Below, in pieces: positions 44,868 to 52,511 of a stretch of DNA of 64,000 nucleotides. Where the stretch lies: contig JBFLXA010000002.1 of the NCBI GenBank assembly GCA_040757575.1, positions 186,001 to 250,000 on the forward strand, written 5' to 3'. Position 1 is the first letter of the stretch. Each line of letters opens with the position of its first letter. Source of the stretch: PFJX01 sp040757575. GTDB taxonomy: Bacteria; Pseudomonadota; Gammaproteobacteria; Burkholderiales; Thiobacillaceae. A model generated the notes under the pieces. That model did no database searches and was not told the origin of the DNA. It saw nothing but the letters and a program-made list of their open reading frames with translations. Made by a program: the position numbers and the translations under genes.

Positions 44868-46234
44868 GAGACAGTCCTGGTGGTACATCCGGTGGCGGAC
44901 GGCAGCCGCACGGCGAACACACAGCCCGGGCCCGGGTCATCGCAAGCCAGTTCGGCCCCCATCTCCCGCGCCAGACGCTGGCTGATGGCCAGGCCCAGGC
45001 CGGTGCCCTGGCCCACGGGCTTGGTGGTGACGAAGGGTTCGAACAGGCGCTCCCGCACACTATCCGGCAGGCCTGGACCGTCGTCGCGTACGTGGAGGGC
45101 AGGGGTTTCGCCGCCGGCTACATCCAGGCGGATTTCCCTGGCACCCGCCTGCACGGCGTTGGAGACCAGATTAAAAAGAATCTGCTCCAGACGGGCGGCA
45201 TCGGCCCGCACCATGACCGGCTCATCCGCCTCCAGGGTAATGGCGCAGCCCTGCTTGCGGGCCAGGGGGGTGACCAGTCTCACGAAGGCGGCGCACAGGG
45301 AGGTGAGATCCAGGATTTGCAGGCTGGGCGCCGGGGCCCGGGCGGCGGTGAGCATGTCCCGCACGATCTGGCCGGCCCGGCGGGACTGGGCCTGGATGAT
45401 TTCCAGGGATTCCCGTACTTCCGTGTCCTCTGCCCGGGGCAGGGCGCTCTGGGCGTAGCCCAGGATATTGGACAGGGGGGTGTTGAGTTCATGGGCCATC
45501 TCACCGGCCATCTGCCCCACGGCCGCAAGGCGTTGCTCGGAGCACAGGCGGCGCAGGGCCTCGTTACGGGTCTGGGCGGCTTCTTCGGCCTCGGCCAGGT
45601 GTTGATGGATACGCTTTCTAAGGTCGTCGATGGCGGCAGCCAGCTGGGCGATCTCGGCAGGGGCATTCTCCGCTGCGGCGGGTACCGCCCGCTCCGGGTC
45701 GGCCTGGGCGATGAGGTCGGCCACTGGCTGGATGAGCTGGTTCAGCAGCAGGCGGCGCAGGGCCAAAAAGGAAAGAGCCGCGAACAGGGTGAGGCCCAGG
45801 GCCAGCAGGCCGGCCAGTTGCCAGACGGCACGCCGGGCGGGGACGGGGTCATACTGGGCCAGCACCTCGCCCACGATCTCTTCCACGCCGCCGCCGCTCA
45901 CCCGCATGGGTGCCTGCAGCATCTCCGTATCCGGCAAGCGCGTGCCGACGCTGCCCAGGACCTGGCCGTCGGAGCGGCGTATTTCCGCGAAAGCCACGGC
46001 GCCTTTCAGGTCGGCCAGGTAGCGTTCCAGAGTCCCGTAGTCCCGCAGCAGCACGGCATCCAGCGACACGGAGGCCAGCTGGCCGGCCAGGGCTCGGGCC
46101 TTGTCTGCCTGGGCTTCCTCGATGAGTCGCAAGGTGGTTTGCCAGAGCACCGTGCCCAGCACCAGGAAAAAGAACAGCCAGGCCACCCCCAGGATGGCAG
46201 TGAGGCGGAATACCAGAGAGCGGCGTTTCACCAT
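44864..46234 (-). CDS. Membrane histidine kinase, AioS-like
   Basis: 456 residues. TM1 about 9-29 and TM2 about 138-160 flank a periplasmic loop of about 105 residues. A HAMP-like linker (160-200) precedes HisKA (phospho-His in MAHELNTPLSNILGY) and HATPase (NLVSNAVQAGA, DDGPGLPD, GTGLGLAI). There is no PAS. It overlaps the PhnD-like gene by 7 bases and the regulator gene by ATGA, so the three are translated together. The loop is the likely docking surface for the binding protein. Confidence 0.9.
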   Translation of the reverse strand: MVKRRSLVFRLTAILGVAWLFFFLVLGTVLWQTTLRLIEEAQADKARALAGQLASVSLDAVLLRDYGTLERYLADLKGAVAFAEIRRSDGQVLGSVGTRLPDTEMLQAPMRVSGGGVEEIVGEVLAQYDPVPARRAVWQLAGLLALGLTLFAALSFLALRRLLLNQLIQPVADLIAQADPERAVPAAAENAPAEIAQLAAAIDDLRKRIHQHLAEAEEAAQTRNEALRRLCSEQRLAAVGQMAGEMAHELNTPLSNILGYAQSALPRAEDTEVRESLEIIQAQSRRAGQIVRDMLTAARAPAPSLQILDLTSLCAAFVRLVTPLARKQGCAITLEADEPVMVRADAARLEQILFNLVSNAVQAGAREIRLDVAGGETPALHVRDDGPGLPDSVRERLFEPFVTTKPVGQGTGLGLAISQRLAREMGAELACDDPGPGCVFAVRLPSATGCTTRTVS

Positions 46235-47046
46235 TCCGCCAGGGCCTTCACCATGCGGCGCACGGCGTGGAAGTGGGCGTCCTCCACCGCCACGAACCCG
46301 ATATGGGGCCCCAGGGCGCGAAAGGATTCCAGGCCGGTGTCGTCGGGATGCAGAAGGGCCTGGCGGACCTGGCGGGCGACCTCCGCCGGCACCCCGGCCG
46401 AGGCGGCGATGACGTGGGGCGGCAGGGGCTGGGAGGTGGCCAGGATGCGCAACCCCCGAGGCAGGTAGGTTTTGGCGATGTCCAGGCGCAGGCCGCCGGC
46501 GTCGAAGTCGCCGTGCAGTACCGCAAGGGCGACCCGTTCGTGGCGGTCCAGGTGGGCTACCTCCGCCAGATCGGTCCGCTTCAAACCTGCCTGGGCCAGC
46601 ATCTGCTTGGGGGCCACGGCGCTGGACATGGAGATTTCCGCCCCCAGGGCGATGCGCTTGCCGGCCAGGTCAGCCACCTGGCGGATGGGACTGGTGGCCC
46701 GCACCACCAGGGCGCTCTGGTAGAAAGCCTGGCCGTTTTCTGCCTCGCCGGCCAGGATATCAACCGGCGCCCGGGCCCGGACACGCACGTAGGGGGTAGG
46801 GCCGATGTAGGCGTAGTCCGCCCGGCCCGTGGCGAGCATCTCGATCTGCTCATCGTAGGTGGTGGCGATGACCAGACGCACGGGCCGGCCCAGCACCCCC
46901 CCCAGCCAGAGCGTCAGGGGGCGGAAGCGGGCGTAGACGCGGCTGGGAGTGTCATAGGGGTGCACCACGAACACGGCGGACCCCCTGGCCGCCCGGGCCG
47001 CCACGGGCAGTGTCGCCAGGGCCGCGAGGAAACTGCGGCGGCGCAT
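46228..47046 (-). CDS. PhnD-like periplasmic binding protein, AioX position, cysteine-free
   Basis: 272 residues. Twin-arginine-like signal MRRRSFLAALATLPVAARA. Two-lobe PhnD fold: YDTPSRVYARFRPLTLWLGGVLGR, IEMLATGRADYAYIGPTPYVRVRAR, VADLAGKRIALGAEISMSSAVAPKQ and HLDRHERVALAVLHGDFDAGGLRLDIAK. AioX, which binds As(III) through a Cys, has this size and gene order. This protein contains no Cys at all, so it cannot bind As(III) by thiolate. It may sense phosphate, arsenate or another oxyanion. No ABC transporter partner exists nearby. It begins 4 bases after the mini-thioredoxin gene. Confidence 0.82.
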   Translation of the reverse strand: MRRRSFLAALATLPVAARAARGSAVFVVHPYDTPSRVYARFRPLTLWLGGVLGRPVRLVIATTYDEQIEMLATGRADYAYIGPTPYVRVRARAPVDILAGEAENGQAFYQSALVVRATSPIRQVADLAGKRIALGAEISMSSAVAPKQMLAQAGLKRTDLAEVAHLDRHERVALAVLHGDFDAGGLRLDIAKTYLPRGLRILATSQPLPPHVIAASAGVPAEVARQVRQALLHPDDTGLESFRALGPHIGFVAVEDAHFHAVRRMVKALAEW

Positions 47047-47050
47047 CCGC

Positions 47051-47281
47051 TTAAAGCCAGCCCTCGATCTTCTTGCGATCCGGCACGCCGCCGGCGTGGA
47101 CCACCTGGCCGTCGATGACCACGCCGGGGGTGCTCATCACCCCGTAACCCAGGATGGCAGCCATGTCGGTGACCTTCTCCAGCTGGATGGCGGCACCCTT
47201 GGCTGCCGCGATTTCCTCGATGAGCTTGGCGGTGACTTCGCAGTTGCGGCAGCCGCTGCCCAGGACCTTGATGTTCTTCAT
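47051..47281 (-). CDS. Mini-thioredoxin (redox-active disulfide protein 2 family)
   Basis: 76 residues with the N-terminal redox pair GCRNCEVT (C11 and C14) and a VMSTPGVVIDGQVVHAG core including the cis-Pro. Proteins of this kind are encoded beside DUF318/ArsP-type permeases and are thought to handle thiol chemistry there. It lies between arsM and the PhnD-like gene, separated from both by 3-4 bases. Confidence 0.85.
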   Translation of the reverse strand: MKNIKVLGSGCRNCEVTAKLIEEIAAAKGAAIQLEKVTDMAAILGYGVMSTPGVVIDGQVVHAGGVPDRKKIEGWL

Positions 47282-47284
47282 GCT

Positions 47285-48085
47285 TTACTCCGGTTTGACG
47301 GCCTCGATGCTGGCCGAGGCAATGTAGTTTTCCACGCCCCGGCCGGGGGCCCAGTGCTGGATGTATTCCCGGCTGGCGTCCTTGGGGGCGATGCGGATGT
47401 CCCTGAAGCCGGCGGCGGCCAGCTGGGCTTCCAGGCTGGGCACGTCGGCCGCACCCGCCACGCAGGCGGTGTGCAGGGCCACCTCGGCCTGCATTTCCGG
47501 CGGCAGGGGGGCGGTGAGGACGATATCGGAAATGGCCAGCCTGCCGCCGGGCTTCAGCACCCGGAAGGCGTCCCGGAACACCTGGGCCTTGTCCGGCGAC
47601 AGGTTGATGACGCAGTTGCTGAGGATGACATCCACGCTGGCGTCGGCCACGGGCAGGTGCTCGATCTCTCCGAGACGGAATTCCACGCGGGTGTAGCCCC
47701 CCTTCACTGCGTTGGCCCGGGCCTTGCTGACCATGTCCGGGGTCATGTCCACACCAATGACGTGCCCCGTGTCACCCACCTGCCGGGCGGCCAGGAAACA
47801 GTCGAAGCCGGCACCGCTGCCCAGGTCCAGTACGGTCTCTCCGAGCTTCAGGGCGGCGATGGCCTGGGGGTTGCCGCAGCCCAGGCCCAGGTTGGCCCCT
47901 TCCGGCACGGCGGCGGTTTCCTCGGCGCTGTAGCCGATGCCTTTGGAAAGCAGGTCGGCCACGGACTGATCGGAAGGGGCGCAGCAGCCGGTGGCGGGGC
48001 CGCAGCAAGGGCTGTCGGCCCGGGCCACGGCGCCGTAGGCGGCACGCACCTGCTGGCGGATTTCGTCCTGGGTAGAGGGATTCAT
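47285..48085 (-). CDS. arsM: Arsenite S-adenosylmethionine methyltransferase ArsM
   Basis: 266 residues. ArsM methylates As(III) with SAM. The three essential cysteines are present: C70 (GLGCGNP), C158 (SNCVINL) and C208 (TACVAGA). SAM motif I is VLDLGSGAGFDCFLA. The N-terminus has two extra vicinal pairs (CC at 27-28, CC at 34-35) that may bind arsenic early. Length is typical of bacterial ArsM. Followed by the mini-thioredoxin; preceded by the small Cys-tailed gene. The methylated product could leave through the ArsP-type permease. Confidence 0.93.
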   Translation of the reverse strand: MNPSTQDEIRQQVRAAYGAVARADSPCCGPATGCCAPSDQSVADLLSKGIGYSAEETAAVPEGANLGLGCGNPQAIAALKLGETVLDLGSGAGFDCFLAARQVGDTGHVIGVDMTPDMVSKARANAVKGGYTRVEFRLGEIEHLPVADASVDVILSNCVINLSPDKAQVFRDAFRVLKPGGRLAISDIVLTAPLPPEMQAEVALHTACVAGAADVPSLEAQLAAAGFRDIRIAPKDASREYIQHWAPGRGVENYIASASIEAVKPE

Positions 48086-48095
48086 GGCATGTACC

Positions 48096-48425
48096 TCAGC
48101 AGCAGGACTGACCGGACTTCGTGGGTGTGCAGCAGGCGCCGCCGGTTTCCTTCACGGCGATGTTGGCGAAGGGGTCAGGCTTGATGGCCGGCTTGGCCGG
48201 AGCCATGCATTCGGCATAGGCCTCGTCGAACTGGGCGTCCAGCTTTTCGCCGGCCTCGTCCCGGATGTGGCGGGCGATCTCGATGACCGCGTCGATCTGT
48301 TCCCTGGCGACGCCATAGCCCTTGAGCTTGTCCACCTGGCACAGGCCCTGCCTGGGGTGGTTGGCGGCGATGTTGGCGGCCAGGGCCACCAGGGCGACGA
48401 TGGAGGGGTGGAGTTCGGCACTCAT
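48096..48425 (-). CDS. Small AhpD-like protein with C-terminal double-Cys tail
   Basis: 109 residues from the ATG at 48425 (TGATG with the permease stop). Residues about 5-75 (LVALAANIAANHPRQGLCQVDKLKGYGVAREQIDAVIEIARHIRD, split) look like a carboxymuconolactone decarboxylase/AhpD-type helical fold, but the CxxC of AhpD is reduced to one Cys. The end has CC-x6-QSCC, like a soft-metal or arsenic-binding tail, and resembles the Cys-rich start of the adjacent ArsM. No function is known to me. Its place in an arsenic operon suggests As(III) binding or delivery. Confidence 0.78.
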   Translation of the reverse strand: MSAELHPSIVALVALAANIAANHPRQGLCQVDKLKGYGVAREQIDAVIEIARHIRDEAGEKLDAQFDEAYAECMAPAKPAIKPDPFANIAVKETGGACCTPTKSGQSCC

Positions 48426-49387
48426 CAGAAGAGGCTCCTCAAATTGTTGAACAGGACGCCGACCAGCACGAACGAGACGGCAAGATAGCCGGCAAAAATG
48501 CCCAGCAGGGGCCACTGCACCACTTTGCGCAGGATCAGCATCTCCGGCAAGGACAGGGCGATGACCGCCATCATGAAGGCCAGGACGGTGCCCACGGGCA
48601 CCCCTTTGCCCAGCAGGGCCTCGGCCACGGGGATGATGCCCACGGCGTCGGAATACATGGGCACGCCCGCCAGCACCGCGACGATCACCGACAACACCGA
48701 GCCATCGCCGGCGATGCGGGCGACGAAATCCGCCGGCACGTAGCCGTGGATGAGGGCGCCGATGCCCACACCGATCAACACGTACTTCCAGATGCGGCCC
48801 ACGATCTGGCGCACCTCGTTCCAGGCATAGTCATGGCGGGCCTTGAGGGAGGTGTCCGGGGTAGACACTTGCGCTTCCCCCATGCGGATCTGCCAGACGT
48901 AGCTTTCCACCCAGCGTTCCAGTTTGAAGGCCTGCAATACGTAGCCGCCCAGGAAGGCGATGGTCAGGCCGGTGAGTACGTAGATCAGCGTCATCTGCCA
49001 GCCGATGACCCCGGCGAGGACCACCACCGCCACCTGGTTCACCATGGGGCTGGCGATGAGGAATGAGAGGGTCACCCCCAGGGGAATGCCCGCCTCCACG
49101 AAGCCGATGAACAGGGGAATGGAGGAACAGGAGCAGAAGGGCGTCACCGCTCCCAGTCCCACGGCCATGAGTCGTGCACCGGGCCCCGAGCGGCCTTTCA
49201 TCATGGCCCGCACCCGCTCCGGCGTGAGCAGGGCCCGCAGCCAGCCCATGAGGTAGATCACCGTGGTGAGCAGCACCAGGATCTTCACCACGTCCATGAC
49301 GAAGAAATGCAGTGCCGCGCCAGTGGGGGAGGCGGGGGAAAGGCCGGCCAGATCGAAGACCAGGAGGGTGGCGAGGGCGTCGAACAT
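48425..49387 (-). CDS. arsP: ArsP/DUF318-type permease
   Basis: 320 residues from the ATG at 49387. About eight membrane helices with the permease signature TPFCSCSSIPLFIGF (about 100-114), whose cysteines are needed in ArsP-type efflux of methylarsenite and related compounds. Later helices include VPMYSDAVGIIPVAEALLG. There is no other arsenic efflux pump (ArsB or Acr3) in the window, so with arsM this is the likely export route for methylated forms. Symbol is by family, not proven specificity. Confidence 0.8.
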   Translation of the reverse strand: MFDALATLLVFDLAGLSPASPTGAALHFFVMDVVKILVLLTTVIYLMGWLRALLTPERVRAMMKGRSGPGARLMAVGLGAVTPFCSCSSIPLFIGFVEAGIPLGVTLSFLIASPMVNQVAVVVLAGVIGWQMTLIYVLTGLTIAFLGGYVLQAFKLERWVESYVWQIRMGEAQVSTPDTSLKARHDYAWNEVRQIVGRIWKYVLIGVGIGALIHGYVPADFVARIAGDGSVLSVIVAVLAGVPMYSDAVGIIPVAEALLGKGVPVGTVLAFMMAVIALSLPEMLILRKVVQWPLLGIFAGYLAVSFVLVGVLFNNLRSLF

Positions 49388-49413
49388 CAGGACTAACCGT
49401 TTACGAGTACGTT

Positions 49414-49433
49414 GTTCCCGCGCAGGCGGGAAC
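49414..49433. repeat. REP-like palindrome in the arsenic operon
   Basis: GTTCCCGC, loop GCAG, GCGGGAAC: a perfect 8-base stem flanked by TTG and CCAG, close to the extragenic palindrome GTTCCCGC..GCGGGAAC seen widely in proteobacteria. It sits in the 94-base gap between the MBL protein and the permease. It may stabilise or attenuate mRNA; there is no T-run. Confidence 0.65.
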
Positions 49434-49481
49434 CCAGCAGTATCAGGATGCCCGCCTGGGGGGGCATGGAGATGCCCTGCT

Positions 49482-50417
49482 TCACTGGGCCTCAAACTCC
49501 ACAAAGGCCCGGCTCATGTTGGCCCGGTGCAGGTCCTCGTAGTTGAACAGCAAACGGAACTGGGGCAGGTCCATGTGCTTGTTGAGGGTCGCGTCCAGGG
49601 GTTCCATGTCCTGGGCGGCCTTGCCGATGACGTTGGTCAGGAAGTCCTCGTAGTCGCCGGAGTCCTGGCGGGCTTTCGCCATGTCGCAGACGCTGCCGTG
49701 GCCAGGCACCACGTGCTTGGGATTCAAGGCCTCCAGGGCGAGGAAGGCCTGCTGGCCGTTCTTCACGCTGGACCAGGGCAATACGCCCAAGAGGCGGTCC
49801 ACGTATACGAGGTCGCCGGTGAAAACCACATTGCGCTTTGGCAGCCAGACCCAGGCATCGCCGGGGAAGTGGGCGTCGGTATAGCGCAGGGTCAGGGTTT
49901 CGCCCCCCACTTCCAGGGTGACTTCATCCCCGTCCAGCAGGGTGGTGGCCGGCAGGGGTAGGGTGCCTTCCAGGCGGGGGCCCAGGAAGCTCTTCAGCAC
50001 GCCCATGTGTTGGGCGCCAAATTCCGCCTGGGTTGCGGCGGTGCGCTTCATGGCGATGACTTGGGCCCCTTTGCCGGCGAAATGGTCGTTGCCCAGCCAG
50101 CGGTGGTCCTGGCTGCCGGTGTTGATCACCCAGCGCACAGGCTGGTTGGTCACGGCGCGAATGGCGGCTTCCAGTTTCTGCGCCCCCAGTTTGCTGGCGC
50201 CGGAATCGATGAGGATGACGCCTTGATTCGTGACGATGAAGCCGTAGTTGGCATTCAGGCCGTCGTTGTCCAGATGGCGCTGGCCCAGGGGGCCGACGAT
50301 GGCGTAGACCTTGTCCACCACCTGTTCGGCCTTTGGGTGGTATTCGGCGGCCTGGCCGGATAGACCCAGAAAGCCCAGTGCCGCCGCGGCCACGGCGGCG
50401 AGAAGCTGCTTCAGCAT
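49482..50417 (-). CDS. Periplasmic metallo-beta-lactamase-fold protein with a degenerate metal site
   Basis: 311 residues, signal peptide (1-24, GQA-AE). MBL fold similar to SoxH or quinoprotein-relay hydrolases. The canonical HxHxDH reads GSQDHR here, so the first two zinc His are lost; D and H remain, as do the later His (DAHFPGD), the bridging Asp (FTGDLV) and PGHG. At most one metal would bind. It may be a binding or scaffold protein rather than a hydrolase. It lies between aqpS and the permease, 9 bases from aqpS. Confidence 0.8.
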   Translation of the reverse strand: MLKQLLAAVAAAALGFLGLSGQAAEYHPKAEQVVDKVYAIVGPLGQRHLDNDGLNANYGFIVTNQGVILIDSGASKLGAQKLEAAIRAVTNQPVRWVINTGSQDHRWLGNDHFAGKGAQVIAMKRTAATQAEFGAQHMGVLKSFLGPRLEGTLPLPATTLLDGDEVTLEVGGETLTLRYTDAHFPGDAWVWLPKRNVVFTGDLVYVDRLLGVLPWSSVKNGQQAFLALEALNPKHVVPGHGSVCDMAKARQDSGDYEDFLTNVIGKAAQDMEPLDATLNKHMDLPQFRLLFNYEDLHRANMSRAFVEFEAQ

Positions 50418-50426
50418 GGTTTTGCC

Positions 50427-51128
50427 CTAATTGTTGTCGGAGTGGGGCAAGATGACGTTTTCCGCCTGCTTAGGCAAGGTGGGAATCAACCAGAGGAACA
50501 GGGCCGTGGCGGCAAAGGCCCCCAGCAACTGGGCGACGATGAAGGCCGGGGCATCCACTGGCCGGATACCGGCGAAGGTGTCCGAGGCCGCCCGGGCCAG
50601 GGTCACGGCAGGATTGGCGAAGGACGTGGACGAGGTGAACCAATAGGCGGCGGTGATGTACAGGCCCACGGCGAAGGGCGTAACCGCCGGTCGCTGGCGC
50701 ACGCAGCCCCAGATGATGGCCAAAAGGCCGAAGGTGGCGACGAATTCGCTGAACCACTGGCTGGGGCCTGTGCGGGCATGCTGGGAGGCGAAGAACAGGG
50801 GTTCCTGGAACATCAGGTGGGCCGCCGCCACGCCGGCGAAGGCGCCCAGCACCTGGGCGACGATGTAGGGCGGCACTTCCCGCCAGGGCAGGCCTCCCTG
50901 CCAAGCGTCCGCCAGGGTTACCGCCGGGTTGAAGTGGGCGCCGGAGATGGGCCCGAAGGTGAGGATCAGCACCACCAGCCCGGCCCCCGTGGCGACGGTA
51001 TTGGCCAGCAGGGCGATGGCCGTGTTGCCCTCCGCCAGGCGGTCTCCCATGATGCCGGAGCCGATCACCACCGCCAGCAGGAAGGCGGTGCCCAGGGCCT
51101 CGGCGACCAGTTTTCTGCTCAGGCTCAT
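50427..51128 (-). CDS. aqpS: Aquaglyceroporin AqpS-like
   Basis: 233 residues, MIP fold with six membrane helices and both NPA boxes (HFNPAVTLADAW and SFANPAVTLARA). In rhizobial ars operons AqpS lets As(III) made by ArsC run down its gradient out of the cell. The start overlaps the first arsC by ATGA. In an operon with arsC genes and no arsenite pump, it is the likely As(III) exit. Confidence 0.88.
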   Translation of the reverse strand: MSLSRKLVAEALGTAFLLAVVIGSGIMGDRLAEGNTAIALLANTVATGAGLVVLILTFGPISGAHFNPAVTLADAWQGGLPWREVPPYIVAQVLGAFAGVAAAHLMFQEPLFFASQHARTGPSQWFSEFVATFGLLAIIWGCVRQRPAVTPFAVGLYITAAYWFTSSTSFANPAVTLARAASDTFAGIRPVDAPAFIVAQLLGAFAATALFLWLIPTLPKQAENVILPHSDNN

Positions 51129-51625
51129 GATTTGCCGATGTCGTTCAGGGCCTTCTGCAGCTTGATGCGGTCCAGCTTGTCGAAGGGCAGGTTGGCGAAC
51201 AGGCTGATGCGGTTCTGCAATTGGCGGAAGGCCTGGAAGAAGGCCTTGCGTTTGCTCTCGTCGTCCCCTTCCACGGCGGCCGGGTCAGGCACGCCCCAAT
51301 GGGCGGTCATGGGCTGGCCGGGCCACACCGGGCAGACCTCGCCGGCGGCGTTGTCGCAGACGGTGAAGACAAAATCCAGTTCCGGCGCACCCGCCTGGGC
51401 GAATTCGTCCCAGGACTTGCTGCGCAGCCCCTCGGTAGGCAGATGGTTCTTTTCCAGCAGTTCGATGGCGAAAGGGTTCACCGCCCCGGCCGGGTGGCTG
51501 CCGGCACTGTAGGCACGGAACCGTCCCTGGCTGGTGGCCAGACTGTTGAGCAGGGATTCCGCCAGGATGGAGCGGGCGGAATTACCCGTGCATAGGAACA
51601 GCACATTCATGGGTGCATCGGACAT
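51125..51625 (-). CDS. arsC: Arsenate reductase ArsC, LMW-phosphatase type (166 aa)
   Basis: 166 residues. The phosphatase loop CTGNSARS (C12 to S19) and a Cys pair C90/C98 in TVCDNAAGEVCPVW. It reduces arsenate to arsenite using a thiol relay and thioredoxin. It has a C-terminal extension of about 40 residues (DDESKRKAFFQAFRQLQNRI) not present in the other ArsC, and lacks the second loop Cys. The in-frame start is MSDAPMNVL. 43 bases separate it from the next arsC. Confidence 0.88.
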   Translation of the reverse strand: MSDAPMNVLFLCTGNSARSILAESLLNSLATSQGRFRAYSAGSHPAGAVNPFAIELLEKNHLPTEGLRSKSWDEFAQAGAPELDFVFTVCDNAAGEVCPVWPGQPMTAHWGVPDPAAVEGDDESKRKAFFQAFRQLQNRISLFANLPFDKLDRIKLQKALNDIGKS

Positions 51626-51668
51626 GGCAGCCTCCTTGGGGGCGAGTAAAACGTGGAAGGGGGTGATC

Positions 51669-52079
51669 TCACAGACCCAGCTTTTCCCGCACGGCCGGAA
51701 TCAGCCTGGCGCGGATGTCGTCCCGCACGGTGAGGAAGCTTTCCAGGGGCTCGCCGTGGGGGTCGTGGAAGGGCAGGTGGATGCTGGGCACGGGCCTGGG
51801 GAAGACCGGGCAGGTCTCCTTGGCGTTGTCGCACACGGTGACGACCAGATCGATGTCCTGGTTCATGACCGCATCCACGTCCTTGGGGTACAGGCCCTCG
51901 GTGTTCAGGCCCGCCTCGTTCAGGGCGGCGATGGCGCCGTCCGCCACCTTGGGCTGGGGCTTGGTGCCGGCGGACAGGGCCCGCACACTGCCAGCCAGGT
52001 CGTGGTTCACCAGCACTTCGGCCATTTGGGAACGGCAGGAGTTGCCGGTGCAGAGAATGAGTACGGTCTTTTCGCTCAT
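51669..52079 (-). CDS. arsC: Arsenate reductase ArsC, thioredoxin-linked (136 aa)
   Basis: 136 residues from the ATG at 52079. Cysteines C10, C15, C83 and C90 lie at the positions of the pI258 ArsC relay (10, 15, 82, 89): CTGNSCRSQMA and CDNAKETCPVFP. It reduces arsenate to arsenite with thioredoxin, and trxA is encoded in this window. It is the second gene after arsR, 20 bases downstream. Confidence 0.92.
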   Translation of the reverse strand: MSEKTVLILCTGNSCRSQMAEVLVNHDLAGSVRALSAGTKPQPKVADGAIAALNEAGLNTEGLYPKDVDAVMNQDIDLVVTVCDNAKETCPVFPRPVPSIHLPFHDPHGEPLESFLTVRDDIRARLIPAVREKLGL

Positions 52080-52099
52080 GGGATTTCCTGATGGGTGGG

Positions 52100-52438
52100 T
52101 TAACAGGTGGTGCAGGTTTTCTTGTTCGCCGTTGCCGGCAGGCAGAGTTCCGGCTGGCCGGCGCAGCATTCCTCGCTCAAAAAGCCGATCAGGCCGGTCA
52201 TGACGCCATAATCTGCCGCGTAGATGACAAACCGGCCTTCGGTGCGGCTGGTCACCAGGCCGGCGTGGGCCAGTTCCTTCAGGTGAAAGGACAGGGTGGC
52301 CGGCGGCACCCCCAGCTGGCTGGCGATCTCCCCGGCGGGCAGGCCTTCCTCCCCGGCACGGACGAGGACTCGGTAGGCGGCCAGGCGGGTTTCCTGGGCC
52401 AGGGCGGAGAGGGCGGTGACTGCGGTTTTCATTTCCAT
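52100..52438 (-). CDS. arsR: ArsR-family repressor, C-terminal-Cys type
   Basis: 112 residues. Winged helix with recognition helix VPPATLSFHLKEL. The classic ELCVCD metal site in helix 3 is absent (AGEIASQLGV). Instead there are cysteines at the C-terminus: CC (91-92), C99, C109 and C112. A CC-x-C cluster after the wing is the sensor of the Acidithiobacillus-type ArsR. It should release DNA on As(III). It heads the leftward arsenic operon; MEMK may start at either Met (52438 or 52432). Confidence 0.88.
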   Translation of the reverse strand: MEMKTAVTALSALAQETRLAAYRVLVRAGEEGLPAGEIASQLGVPPATLSFHLKELAHAGLVTSRTEGRFVIYAADYGVMTGLIGFLSEECCAGQPELCLPATANKKTCTTC

Positions 52439-52445
52439 GTTTTTA

Positions 52446-52474
52446 TGATCATGGAAATATCAAAACGAAGTCAA
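52446..52474 (-). promoter_or_regulatory. arsR promoter and candidate ArsR operator
   Basis: An inverted repeat TGAT-N9-ATCA (52446-52462) lies 8 bases before the arsR start. On the minus strand TTGACT (52474-52469) is a good -35, and the 17 bases after it lead to the centre of the repeat, so the repressor would cover the -10. The -10 itself is poor. Self-repression is typical of ArsR. Confidence 0.5.
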
Positions 52475-52511
52475 GCCCCTACAATGACGATATTCCCATT
52501 CAGGCTTCGCC

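Noticed and set aside
46228..47046. Naming the binding protein AioX
   Set aside because: Position and size agree but the As(III)-binding Cys is missing, as are all other cysteines; only 'AioX position' is supported.
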